Assembly: GCA_936440205.1 (NCBI GenBank)
Contig: OW387142.1
Span: forward strand, 16,954,736-17,018,735
DNA from: Lepidonotus clava
Taxonomy: Eukaryota; Annelida; Polychaeta; Phyllodocida; Polynoidae
Direction: 5' to 3'
Length of the DNA: 64,000 nt
Below are positions 45,201 through 55,966 of the stretch, piece by piece (within the stretch, counting starts at the first letter, position 1; every line of letters begins with the position of its first letter). A model generated the notes under the pieces. That model was not told the DNA's origin. It did no database searches and saw only the letters and a program-made list of their open reading frames with translations. The position numbers were made by a program, and so were the translations under genes.

Positions 45201-48200
45201 ACAAATATAATAATATCATAACGTTTAGACAATATGATTATTTCTTGTCATCTTTGTAGGTGCCTTTTTGATACCATACATCTTCAGTGTGTTTGTGGGT
45301 GCCATCCCCATGTTCATGATGGAGATTGCCCTTGGACAATATGTAGGTCAAGGCTTCATCACCTGCTGGAATCTGGTGCCTATCTTTAAAGGTAAGTTAT
45401 CCTCCTGGATTTCCTTTTGGACATATATCTATATATAATAGGCCTATATACCATTATATAATGCATCTAATCTAATTCACCATATACAAAAAAACGGTAT
45501 CCAATAGTGCCACTAATATTTAATGTATACTGGTGGCCGGAAGATTGATGATTGCGATGGCACTTAAATAACAAGAGTATGCTCATAGTACACTCTGATG
45601 TGTTTCTTCCAAAGCAGAATCCCTGTCCCAGCTTTTATACATACATACCTGCGCTCTTTGTATTTCACGAAATAACACCTATCGACATTTCCTTTTGACA
45701 ACCCCCCAGGTATAGGTTATGCCATCCTGGTGGTACAGATACTTCAAGTCACCTACTACAACGTTCTCATGGGGTGGACCTTCTACTACCTCTTTGCCTC
45801 ATTTGCAAAGGTGCTTCCCTGGACTACTTGTAATAACCCTTGGAACACTGATTTATGTCGGACGACTTCATATATGTACAAGAGATTCCCCGAAAACCTC
45901 ACGAATTTCTTCAGTAATCATTCCAGTATGTCATCTGATGATTTCACCATGATGGAGCAAAAAGAGATTTATCTCGAAGAAGTTAGTAATGCTCTTGGAT
46001 GGAATGCAACCGAAACGGACATAATGATTATTAATGGTTCAGTAACTGTCCAGGACCCTGTGACTCAGTATTGGCAGTAAGACCAGCTTGATGTTTCTTT
46101 ACTGAGTAGACCAACTGAAGCTCAATACTGAGTAATGCCAATAAAATCAAAGTAATGAGCAGTCTCATCTTCTTAAAATTTATTGCAATCAGGCGTATGA
46201 TTCAGACAATTTGATATATTAAATTTTCTGGATCACTGCCACTTATTGCAGCCTGTAACAGTCCCCAGTGGAACAAAATCAATATGTATAAGACCAGTAG
46301 AATTGCCATAGGGTGTACTTTGATGATGTTTATACTGTGTGAATAACTGCTTGCCGATGTTGGAATTTCCTTACAACCACAATAAGCCAGCAAGCATCCA
46401 TTGTTTAAATCATATCTTCTTTTCTAGACGGAATGTCCTTGCAATTTCTGAGGGCCTCGAACATGTAGGAACAATCAAGTGGGATCTGGCCTTATGTTTA
46501 CTTCTGGCCTGGGTCGTCGTGTACTTTGCTATCTGGAAAGGAATAAGATGGACTGGAAAGGTAAGTGAACGTTAATCTTAAATAAATCTAAATGACCTCA
46601 TAAAAATTGCAGCAAGAATACACTACAGAGACGAATTATGTTTATGTAACAAGTCACATAGGCCTAATCATTTCTCTGTATACCTACAGCTGAGGGATAT
46701 CAACTGAAAATAAAGTGATTTAATATTTACTTTTAGGCCTAATGGTACTTTAGAATGAGTAGCCAATGAGAAGGAAAAATGACTTTTCTGGGTCACTGGC
46801 TACCAGCCATAGGTTATTGGTGTATCTCGCTGGGAACCAGTGGCAAAGAAAGTTTCATTCATGGCACACTGATAACCTAGTATTACTGATACGAAAAAGC
46901 CCAGAAAAGTATTTCCCTTTCTCATTATATTCGAAATATAACATCCAGTCACAGAGTGAGGGAGATAAGTGTTATGATAGCAGTTGCAGAAATAATTGCT
47001 TTTGTAAATATCTTTTTCAGATAATGTACGTGACGGCAACCTCTCCCTACATACTGATGCTGATCCTACTGATCCGTGGGGTAACCCTTCCCGGGGCAAT
47101 GACAGGCATTAAATACTATCTCTATCCAGACATAGAGAAGCTATTGAAAATCAGGGTAAGAATCTGGGACATTCTGTTTCCTTTTAAAACCCATTCAAAC
47201 TTGAAGCTGCCCTTCGCCTTTGCCTAACCTATTAATTTTGAATCTATGTTTCCTCACAACGAGTCATGGTTACAAAACATGCTACCGTTCCCGTTCAAGC
47301 CAAATAACATATGAATTAATGAAAGGGGCCATCTGCTTTGTTAGATACTCGCGTGTTAATGTCAGTTCTCTAGGAGAATACCTTTATTATTAATCATACA
47401 ATGAAATTGCGTGACGGTGCACCGGTAAACCACTGCAAAAAGTGTCGAAAAAGTCTCGCAGCTCTCATGAACGGTGCTTATTCGACAATATAGGCCTACT
47501 GTAGCGTAAATGTTTTGTATGAAGTAAACATTGATGAACAATGAAAGGATCTTTTAACAAACAGACCATTACATATATGTACAAAAATGTGCATATATAT
47601 AGCATATATCGTTGTAAAGATAACTTTAGGAACGGTTCTTATGTGACCGGCCTCTGTGGCCCGTTGCACAATAGAATTTCGTTACTAAGATAAAACAACG
47701 AAAGCACAACGAACTTTTGCTTAGTAACGAAAAGTTTCGTTGTTACGAAAATGCAATATCTCGGGATCTAATGAATGAAATTAAATTCTGTAAAGTGTTA
47801 TGAACTAAGAAAAAATTATAAAAAATTCAGTAAAAGTTACAGCTCTTTGGGAACATTCTAAATATAGAAAAAAAAGTACAAAACCATCGTTGTTACGATA
47901 AAAGTAACAACGAAATGTTTCGTTGTTTACAATATTTTCGTTGTTACGAAACCCATTGTGCAACGGGCCACTGGTCCACAGCAAAGTGTTGCTATAAAAT
48001 GAACTGTATTACGTTTTACGCAACATAATTTTCTCTTTCTGTTGACAAACATATCAGTCATGTTATTCTTCTCTTACTACTCTGGCAGGTGTGGTATGGA
48101 GCCGCTACTCAGGTATTTTACTCCTACTCCATGGCATGTGGGTTACTGGTAACACTTGGCAGCTACAACAAATTCTACCATAACTTCTGGAAGTATGTAG

Positions 48201-51200
48201 AAAGTTTCTATTTTCACATTTAATGCTTCATATATGTATGCCGATAACGCTAGTGCATTGAAGTACTTCTTCTTTGTTTTGTATTGGTAAATAATCATGT
48301 ATGTTGAGACCCTATGAGAACCCAAGTGTTCGACAATTCTTTGTACACACGAGTGAGTCCTGAACAATAGGGTTATCTTCCGAGGAAGGTCGCCTAATGT
48401 GACAATTCAAGACCAAGCTCCAATGGAGAATTTGTGAGTGAAACTTTTAAGTGGAGGACAGCATGTAGGAAAAAAGTTCACATTTAATTATGTCTCAGTA
48501 TCTATATACGATATGATATACTACACCTAGAAGATAAGGGCAACCTAAAGATGTCTCTAATGAAATAAATAAATAAATAAATAACTGATAATTACATTGA
48601 TTTCTTATAATATCAGGGCCCATATCGTTGTAACTGAATTTACAAACAGAGTAGATATTAATAAGACACTAATCAAATTTCAGCTGATAAGCCTAATCAC
48701 TGAAACCAGTTACGAATATATGGCCCCGGGAATGATGACTACCTAGATAGTTTCGGACATTAGCTCAAACTTTCCACTAGAGGCCACGGGTACTTTCAGG
48801 ATAAAATTATGACGATGGTAGCTTTTCCTAAACCATAGATTAGATCTGAAGGAAAATAGGTATGACCCCCAAATTGTCTCCCAAAATATAATTCCTTTTT
48901 GACTATCTTTTTAAAAGTGAGTTGGAAGATCCAAAACGGGTTCCAGTAAAATCATGATAAACCGACCCATGTGGAGGTAAGGTAAGGGATCGCATCAAAT
49001 GCCATATACAAGGTTATTTTCCCCAGGTCAGAAGGTAAGTAAATCGCACAAGGTTTCTACAGTTGATTTAGGTTTTCTGCTTTTGAAAAATGGCATGTCG
49101 GAGGGTTTCCTCTACACGTCCATCCAAAGCGTCGAAAAACAATAAGGGGTTGTTCATTAATACACATGTACGCACGAAGGAAGATGGGTGATTGGCTCAT
49201 GCAACGGCTTAAATACATTTCTTATTGCGTAGCATATGCTAGATAAGGGAAATCTACAAAACATGTCAAAATGTGTAAATAATTATCAGCCCCTTATTGG
49301 ACCTATAGGCCTATGCTTACTACATCATTTTACCTCCAGGATTGTTATCTTGCAAAGAGAAAATGTCTCTGAATACCAAAAATATCTGTCAAATAACCAA
49401 TAATGCGTATTACATAGACCTCCTGATTTTCGAACAATAGCAAATGCAGTCCCATCTACTGCCAAACATTTATTCAAAAATGAAATAATAGAATATAACA
49501 ATACAATTATTCTATATCAGGATTTCAACCCTATACATTCAGTATTGTCCTGCCCTCTTAAAAGTGGATGAATAACAGAGCTGTTATTGCACCGGAAAGC
49601 AATATTGCCTGTCTGTAAATGCTTACGCCAGTCTTTGTGTTGTAAATTAGTAATTTCAACATTCTTTGTGTAATTGATTTAGAATAAATCAAGTATAGAC
49701 TGCAGGTGCACTCAGCAATTGTTATTGCCAAGATTTGCGTACACCTATATATCTCGGGCTATAACCCTCAACATTACCTATGTTTTACTCATGTAATTGG
49801 GAATATATTTGGGAAATCAAAGACACCCAGGACCTCCCCCCCCGGCTACGCCACTGTTTTTTTAGGACGCCATCTAAGTAAATACTTTGCATATGAGACA
49901 TTGCAGCCAAATGAATTAACTCGTATCTTTGTTTTGCAACATTAGAGACAGTATTCGATTTGCTGTCATCAACTCGTCCACCAGCTTTCTGGCAGGGTTC
50001 ATAATCTTCTCCATACTGGGATTCATGTCACACGAACATCAAGTCAGCATCGACCAAGTGGCCGAATCAGGTAAATTAATACATTGTAGATAGGAGAAAT
50101 ACAGAAAGAAATCGAATTTTGTAAACTTGACGTTGCATGGTATACATAATCATTAGGGTTATATCAGGAAGGTGTAAAAAGATTTTCTCTATTATATATT
50201 TGATAAAATATCGTCATATTATGATTGATAGTAAGGCATTGGAAAATCTAGACGCCAATGACATGGAACTCTGCCGATATATAGATTAGTTTGCACCTGA
50301 AATGGAATACTAGTACTAAGTAGTCCCTTCCGGGAAGGAAATGACAAGAAATACTTTGCGTAAAAAAGAAGGGGGGGGGGGGCAATTAAGCGCTTTTTAA
50401 CCATGTGGTCTTCCTGAACACATTAAATTAATCTCCCTTATGAATTCTTTATGAAGAATGGCAAAAGGGTAAAAGTGCAAACCCCAAAAGATTACTTGTG
50501 AAGGAAATCTTGTCCAAATATGTACCAATGGCAAACCAAAAAAGAAATATCCTGGGGGAAATGTGCCGCAGAAAAAAGGTTGATGAAACCAGACCACGTA
50601 AACAACAAAAACAAGAGTATGGTGTAATATCATTAATCAATTACATCCTTAACCATATAGTTATGGTAAATCATGTTAACTCTTGTATTGCAGGTCCCGG
50701 GCTAGCTTTCATTGCATACCCCAAAGCTGTTGCGGAACTGCCGGGAGCCCCAATTTGGTCTGTTGTCTTCTTCATCATGCTCATTCTGATTGGGCTCGAC
50801 AGCCAGGTTAGTAATAAAACATGGACATGCATGTTGCAGGGACCTTTATACTATAGAAGCCAGACATATTCTTGAATATTACAAGACCAAGTAAGAAGTG
50901 ATTTACTTTTTAATTGTTTTCCTCGGCCCTGCCAAAATTTGCTTTTCAACCAGGACAATATCTTATTAATCTTTAATTGAAAAGGTTAATCATATAAGCA
51001 TGCCTCAAGGGGCAAAGGTATAAGGTAGCTCTAAACAATTGATATGCATCGGGAACTTCAAGGCATCCATGATGCATTATGCAAATGCCATGGCAATATT
51101 GGTATTGGCTGGGGGTTAAAGATCAAGCACTAAAAAGGTCTTTATACTTTTAATCATGAAGTCCCATCTTACTTTCAGTTTGGATGTGTGGAAGCAATTG

Positions 51201-51316
51201 TTGCAGCAATCATCGATCTGTTCCCCAAGTACCTTCGCCGGCCGTTCTATAGGGAGGCATTCGTGGCTGGGGTCTGCATCTTCTGCTTCTTTATTGGACT
51301 CACTATGTGCACCAAT
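42265..51316 (+). CDS. SLC6-family Na+/Cl--dependent transporter, amino-acid/GABA type (5' nine coding exons)
   Basis: Twelve-helix plasma-membrane symporter of the neurotransmitter:sodium symporter family. Coding exons in phase: 42265-42478, 45260-45391, 45710-46076, 46428-46560, 47021-47155, 48089-48192, 49946-50070, 50694-50806, 51179-51316 (487 codons). ATG 42265 is the first after an in-frame TAG at 42199; an acceptor CTTGCAG ends at 42117. Marks: TM1 [22 protein letters not shown]2 EIALGQY, EL2 cysteines in [14 protein letters not shown]5 [10 protein letters not shown]6 [17 protein letters not shown]8 LIGLDSQF. The TM1 site that is Asp in monoamine transporters is Gly here, so an amino-acid, GABA, taurine or betaine-type substrate is expected. 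EL2 is long (about 120 residues on one exon) with four N-glycosylation sequons. The protein stops within TM9 here (GLTMCTN); TM9-12 lie beyond the window, past the Ty3/Gypsy element. Confidence 0.93.
42569..42782. mobile_element. MITE family A, copy 3
   Basis: Left end AGCCTGTTTTTCACTACACG, preceded by TTA; right end CTTGTAGAATACAGCC. The conserved CACTGCCGATTTTCGAAATC block lies near the right arm. More diverged than copies 2 and 4. In SLC6 intron 1. Confidence 0.7.
43243..43454. mobile_element. MITE family A, copy 4
   Basis: 212 bp; left end AGCCCTGTTTCCACCAGCCG, right end TGTTGGTGGAAAAAGGGCT, flanked by TTA on both sides (43240-43242, 43455-43457). This copy defines the family best: about 30-bp inverted ends and an exact TTA duplication. 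In SLC6 intron 1. Confidence 0.9.
43608..43650. promoter_or_regulatory. Paired TCTCGCGAGA palindromes
   Basis: ATCTCGCGAGAT at 43608-43619 and TTCTCGCGAGAA at 43639-43650 are perfect 12-bp palindromes holding TCTCGCGAGA, the CpG motif bound by BANP/ZBTB33 in vertebrates. They lie in SLC6 intron 1. They could mark an internal promoter or be part of a simple repeat. Confidence 0.35.
44144..44272. repeat. 43-bp tandem repeat, three units
   Basis: Units start at 44144, 44187 and 44230, each reading CTGG(T/A)G(T/A)CAGCGAGGCTG then CCCAGAACA. A more diverged fourth unit starts at 44025. In SLC6 intron 1. Confidence 0.9.
47657..47970. mobile_element. MITE family C
   Basis: 314 bp in an SLC6 intron; left end TGGCCCGTTGCACAATAGAA, right end CATTGTGCAACGGGCCA, inverted. 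Flanked by CTG on both sides (47654-47656, 47971-47973). The interior is full of TTTCGTTGTTACGAAA-like palindromes that would fold into serial hairpins. Non-coding; superfamily unknown. Confidence 0.85.
48563..48584. repeat. (AAAT)n microsatellite
   Basis: About five AAAT units in an SLC6 intron. Confidence 0.9.
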
Positions 51317-51658
51317 GTAAGTTATTAATCTTTTCGTAGCTTTAGACACCCCTGGGGATCCAGGTGGGAGTTTGGGCTCCCTGGGAAAGGGCGAGATTAT
51401 CCCCTGTTGATTGTGAAAGGCAACGATAGAGGTTTGGGTAGGCAGTATGTCTATGACCTCATGAGTGTTAGCCTTTACTATGTCCTGTGCCCCAGCTTTT
51501 AAGTCTAGTATGGTCTCTTTTTCATCAGGTTTATGGCAGAAAAAGAGTTACTTGGGTTTGATTCCCTTCTACAGAACCTCTGTAATTGCCTCCAAGACTC
51601 CAAGATAGGCAAGAAAACTGGATTCAGGTCTCTACCATCTGCTGCATGACCTTGCATT
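51317..51658 (+). other. SLC6 intron sequence up to the LTR element
   Basis: Starts with a GTAAGT donor after the TM9 exon. AT-moderate host DNA with no further SLC6 exon recognisable before base composition jumps at the LTR edge. The missing TM9-12 exons should follow the retrotransposon. Confidence 0.6.
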
Positions 51659-52297
51659 TGTGACGTTCTCTGGTAAGTCGGGGTTGCCGATTCTTACGAC
51701 AGAGGAACGTGGGGGTTGTTCGGGTCTCGGGGCGGACGGGGAATCCGGGCCAAGAACCGAGATGTGTTTCTAGAGTCGTGCCTCGCGCACGAGGGGGGGC
51801 TGAGCGAATCGATCGGCACTCGATGTCGACGGAGGACTGCGGGGGAGGGAAATTATGGTAGGGGTACGGGTCGGCCGGGGGGCGGTCCACCCCTGAGTTC
51901 CGGTCCGCGGGGGCGACGGGCCGACGGTCGCCTATTGTTTGGTAGCGTGGGGCCGAGCACGCCGCGCCCTCGTCCCCGCGGACTTCGCTCCCTCGTTCCG
52001 CTCCCCATGTCTTCGTACCATACTACGCCTCGGTTTCCGGTACTACTTCGGGCCTTCGTGCCCTACTCCGTTCCCTCGTTCCTCGTTCTTCGGGCCTTCG
52101 GGCCCCTTACCCTATGTTTCGACTACCTATCTCGGACTTCGGCTGTTTTGTCCTAACTTCGGCTTAATTACTCTATTCGGCTCATCTTTAGTGGTTGTTT
52201 CAGGAAAGAGGACACGTCTGGACACCAGGAGAACTGTTAAAGAACTCTGTTTATTCGGGCCTCACCGCCCCTTTATATACTAGAGAGGTCAGCCCTG

Positions 52298-52400
52298 ATT
52301 GGCTGCCTTCGGTCACGTGACCTACAACTGACGTCACTTCCGGTTTATATATTCCGTTTCCGGTTTACATTTCACTTCCGGTTTACATATTTCCGGGTTT
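52298..52400 (-). promoter_or_regulatory. LTR promoter elements (U3)
   Basis: Within about 130 bp upstream of the TATA box on the minus strand: AGCCAATCAG, a textbook NF-Y/CCAAT box (52294-52303); GGTCACGTGACC, a perfect 12-bp E-box palindrome (52311-52322); TGACGTCA, a full CRE (52329-52336); and three CCGGAA-type ETS sites (52334-52380), one abutting the CRE. Factor names rest on vertebrate consensus; function is inferred. Confidence 0.6.
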
Positions 52401-52416
52401 CGTTCCATTACGTTTT

Positions 52417-52545
52417 CGTTATTCGCTCTTTACATATTCGTTATTCGTTCTTTACATATTCGTTCTTTACATCTATTTCGTTCTTCGTTCTTTACATATT
52501 CGTTATTCGTTCTTTACATATTCGTTCTTTTCATCTATTTCCATT
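52417..52545 (-). repeat. U3 tandem repeats (22-bp and 18-bp units)
   Basis: Alternating units of CGTTATTCG(T/C)TCTTTACATA type and a shorter CGTTCTTTACATCTATTT unit, arranged as a dimer of about 62 bp repeated twice. They occupy the U3 position where LTR enhancers often lie. Confidence 0.8.
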
Positions 52546-52605
52546 ATTACCTTATTTCTATTATTTTAACCTCTATGTATTTTGGCTGAATAGCCGTTCA
52601 TCACA

Positions 52606-52620
52606 CCCTCCCGCACCTTC
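52606..52620 (-). other. Polypurine tract
   Basis: GAAGGTGCGGGAGGG on the minus strand, immediately before the TGTGA start of the 3' LTR. It is the expected primer site for plus-strand DNA synthesis. Confidence 0.8.
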
Positions 52621-55600
52621 TTGAAAGGTGGGAAAACACGTTATACAAAATTTCAACACAGTTCATACAGCAACGACAACAGAACATACTCTAGAACCAG
52701 AAACATTTCAATCCTACGCTCCTTATCGGCAGAGGAGGAGGTGTCACCCTCTGTCCTCCCCGGTCTACTTCGGAGGGCCCCCGGGGCCTATCCGGCTAAT
52801 TATTATTTCTCTTCTTTCTTCGTTTTTCTTTCTTCGTTTTTCTTTCTTCGTTTTTCTCTCTTCTTAATAAAAGTTCATATAATTCGTTTTTATATATCTT
52901 AGTCTCTTTTTATCTTCGTCAGAGTTCTCTTATCCTTGATCTATTTAGGACCTCCTGTTTTTCTCGTCTTTTAGGATGAGCGAGCCGGTCGTGGCTCTCC
53001 CACCCGGGACTGGGGATCGGTCGTGACCCCGTCGCCCCCGCTCCTCTCCTCTGGGCTCTGTTTACTTAGCCCCTCGGCGCGTTTTTCCTCGCCTTTTTAC
53101 CCTCATTAGGACAGAGGGACCGGTCGTGGTCCTCCTGCCCGGGGCCATGGGTCGGTCGTGACCCGCAGTGCCCCCGTTCCCTTCGTTTTTCGTCGTCCAG
53201 ACGTTCTCCCCTCGTTCGGGTGGAGAATCGGTCGCGACTCTCCCACCCAGAGGCCAGGGTCGGTCGTGACCCTTAGTCCTCTCGACCCTCGGTCCGTTCT
53301 ACCGTCGTCCAGACGTTCTCCGTTGTTTTTGGGTAGAGAATCGGTCGTGATTCTCCTACCCGGTCGGTCGTGACCCCTCGTTCTTCCGTAACTGTTACTC
53401 TTCTCTGCATTCTCTTAGGTGATGATGATGATTTTAAGGATGAGTTGAAGAAGAAAGACTGAAGCTTTTGTGGATAGAATGTTCTTTTTGGACTTCGCAC
53501 CCTCGGTCACCTCGGCATTCAGAGCCCCCCAGTGACTTTTTCACGTTTGGCAAGGACAACATGTTCGAGCCAAAGGCCAAGGTACCCAAAGAAGAAGATG
53601 GCGTTGTATGTGGAAAGGAACTTAACTTCATTCATTAAAGCTTAGAGTGGAAGCTTCAGCAGACGACGTCGCGGGTTTCGTGCTACTTGTCGCGGTGAAG
53701 CTTTGAGATGGAGTTCGGGTGAAGGTGAGACTGAGAAGATTAGAATCATTAATTATCGATGAAGTGTCCGTTTTCCGTACAGGAACTGAAGTTTGACTTC
53801 TACGACACATGTCCTCGTGGTTAACCCAGCGTCAAGTTGTTCCGTCCTCGACCACGTCGACACATTTGAAGATTTCAGGATTTCAGAAAGAGATGTCGGA
53901 GAGAGTCCACCATAGTAAAGTATTTCCGTCACCGTTCCGGGCCCAAGTGGCATGACAACAACCGGAACGGAGACCTGATTAAGAAGATAATTTTGATGAA
54001 GTTTCTTTTTGATGACAGGAGCCGGTGCCTCTCATCCCTCCCCCCCCCCGTAAGCAACGGCAGGAAGACAGTCCTCTTTGGGGCGAGAGGGAGGCTCCTT
54101 CGTTCTACTGATGAGATGATTTTCCTAAGAAGAGGATTCCTGTTTCGGGCACTCGGGCCCTCGTTCGTTTCCTAGGCTCTCGGGCCTCGCTCCGCTTACT
54201 AAGTTTTTCTCTTCGTCCTCCCGGAGGACCGTGCTTATAGACGATTTTCGTAAGACTGTAATACCAACAAATAGTTCGTTAATAGAGGTAAGTTTAAGAT
54301 CCGGTCTGGTTTGATTTTGGAGTAAGGCCACAGTCGTCCACGGTGCCATGTCACATTGCATGGAGACACTATGCCTATGACGAACGCCGAGACAACAGCT
54401 CCGAGCCGTTCCGGGCTGCTCCTAGGTACGACGGTTCGAAGTTGGTAAGTTGAAGATATTAGTGAGAAGGAGAAGAAGAAGCCGTAGAAAGTGAAGATGG
54501 ACGACATCAACTGGGACCTGCACCCAACGTCAACGTCTGAGATCCGGAACGGGCCCATTCTCAATAAAATAGCATATATAGAGAAGAACTCATCCGATGT
54601 CGAACTCCAAGAAGGATCGCTCCTCGTCGCTCTTTGCAGACCTCTTGATTTGTCTATCGAGGCATCCGCAGCCGACGTTCCAAGCACCACCTCCCTGTAT
54701 ATTGCAAAGATTACTTCCCTATATGTTTCAAAGACTATTTTGTTTCGTTCCTTGGGAAGAAGACATCAGGAAATACGACATGGAAGGAGTCTCTGTCGTT
54801 ACAGCAGGTAAGAGATTAATATAAGTTTTAGTAAGTCTATTAAATTTTCTCGTTTCTCGTTCATGTATTGTTTTTACTATATATTTACGGTCGGTCACGA
54901 GCCAGGGCCCCTAAGTTATCGTCCCTGCTCGTGCCTTGGTCCTCCGGGAGACATCTACGACTCGCCGCAATCCTTTCACGACTCGCTGCATCAACCCTGG
55001 CACGATAAAACCAGCATTCAGGTCGAAAAATTCCATTTTGCCGCTCTTCGTATGCGGTAAGAGGCTGAAGACAAGGAAACTCAGAAGATGATGGTACATG
55101 AATCCGGGTTCATCCACATTCTGATCGATCCATCCAAAATCAAGAAGACAAAGTTGCAGGAAGTAGAAGTGCCGCTAGAGGACAGAGGTCGTCTCTTCCT
55201 CGCCTCCAGATCGCTCAAGGCAGCGCGGGAGAAGGGTTTTCAGTCTTGGCCCGCGCCAGCCTTTCCTCCAGCGGCGAGTCGCCGGCCCACCGGTACCTTA
55301 TTTACCCCGGCACGACCGTCGACTCAAAGACTACAATGACAACACTATCCGTCCATTCTGATTTCCTTTCCTCGATTCCGCCTCCCAACTTTCACTCTCG
55401 CTCTCGGGTCGCCCGGCCCGTTATCCATTTCCGCGACCGGACGATCCCGTTCCACCTGCTCGGTCCCAACCAACGCAGCGGGCTCCAGGGAAGAAGAGGA
55501 ACAGCTACAAACTTGTTTTTCCTCCTAGCGCCTCCTTCCGTCCCGTATTCGCCCCGCAGGCTTGGTAAGTTCATTCCAGTCATGGACCCTCCAGCTCGCT

Positions 55601-55966
55601 GATTACACTCAACACCTCCTAACACATGTGGTTTCGTTCACTTCCGCAAGAAGGTTTCCATAAAGAAACTAATAAGAATAAATTAAGATAAGAATGTTCG
55701 AGCCCGCCAGTCCGTTCCCGATGAGTTTAAGTAAAGTTTTCGGGCCCGTCCAGCGGTCTCCAGGAGAGTCTTTTATCCAGGCTTCGGCCTCCTGTGCGGC
55801 TCAGGTACCTCCGCCTCGGCCCGGTTCTCTCCCTGGGGGTTTGACACTATGGGTGAGGAGCCAACGCCCCGTAATCCCTCCCCACCCGACTCGCGACGCG
55901 CCATCTTCCGCCTCTGGTTCCGTCGCGCTGTTTTTCTTCCGTGCAAGACCTCGAGCAGCATCTACT
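52621..55966 (-). other. Long 3' non-coding region of the Ty3/Gypsy element
   Basis: 3.3 kb between the third ORF and the polypurine tract with no long frame on the element's strand. It is T/C-rich on the + strand at 52,800-52,960 and holds an imperfect tandem array at 52981-53380. Short + strand frames here are not convincing genes. Confidence 0.6.
52981..53380. repeat. Imperfect tandem array with GGTCGTGACC motifs
   Basis: Four units of about 105-140 bp, each with a CGGTCG(T/C)G(G/A) word followed about 30 bp later by CGGTCGTGACC (53015, 53149, 53259, 53361). GGTCGTGACC is close to a palindrome. CCCACCC-like strings lie between the paired words. Confidence 0.75.

Larger units (their letters stand above)
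51659..52605 (-). repeat. 3' LTR of the Ty3/Gypsy element
   Basis: About 947 bp with TGTGA...TCACA termini. The right edge is firm: on the minus strand a purine tract is followed directly by TGTGATGAACGG. The left edge is placed at the matching TGTGACG, where composition changes, and is less certain. On the minus strand U3 carries 22-bp tandem repeats, then ETS, CRE, E-box and CCAAT sites, a TATATAAA box (near 52272-52279) and AATAAA (52255-52250). Confidence 0.8.
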
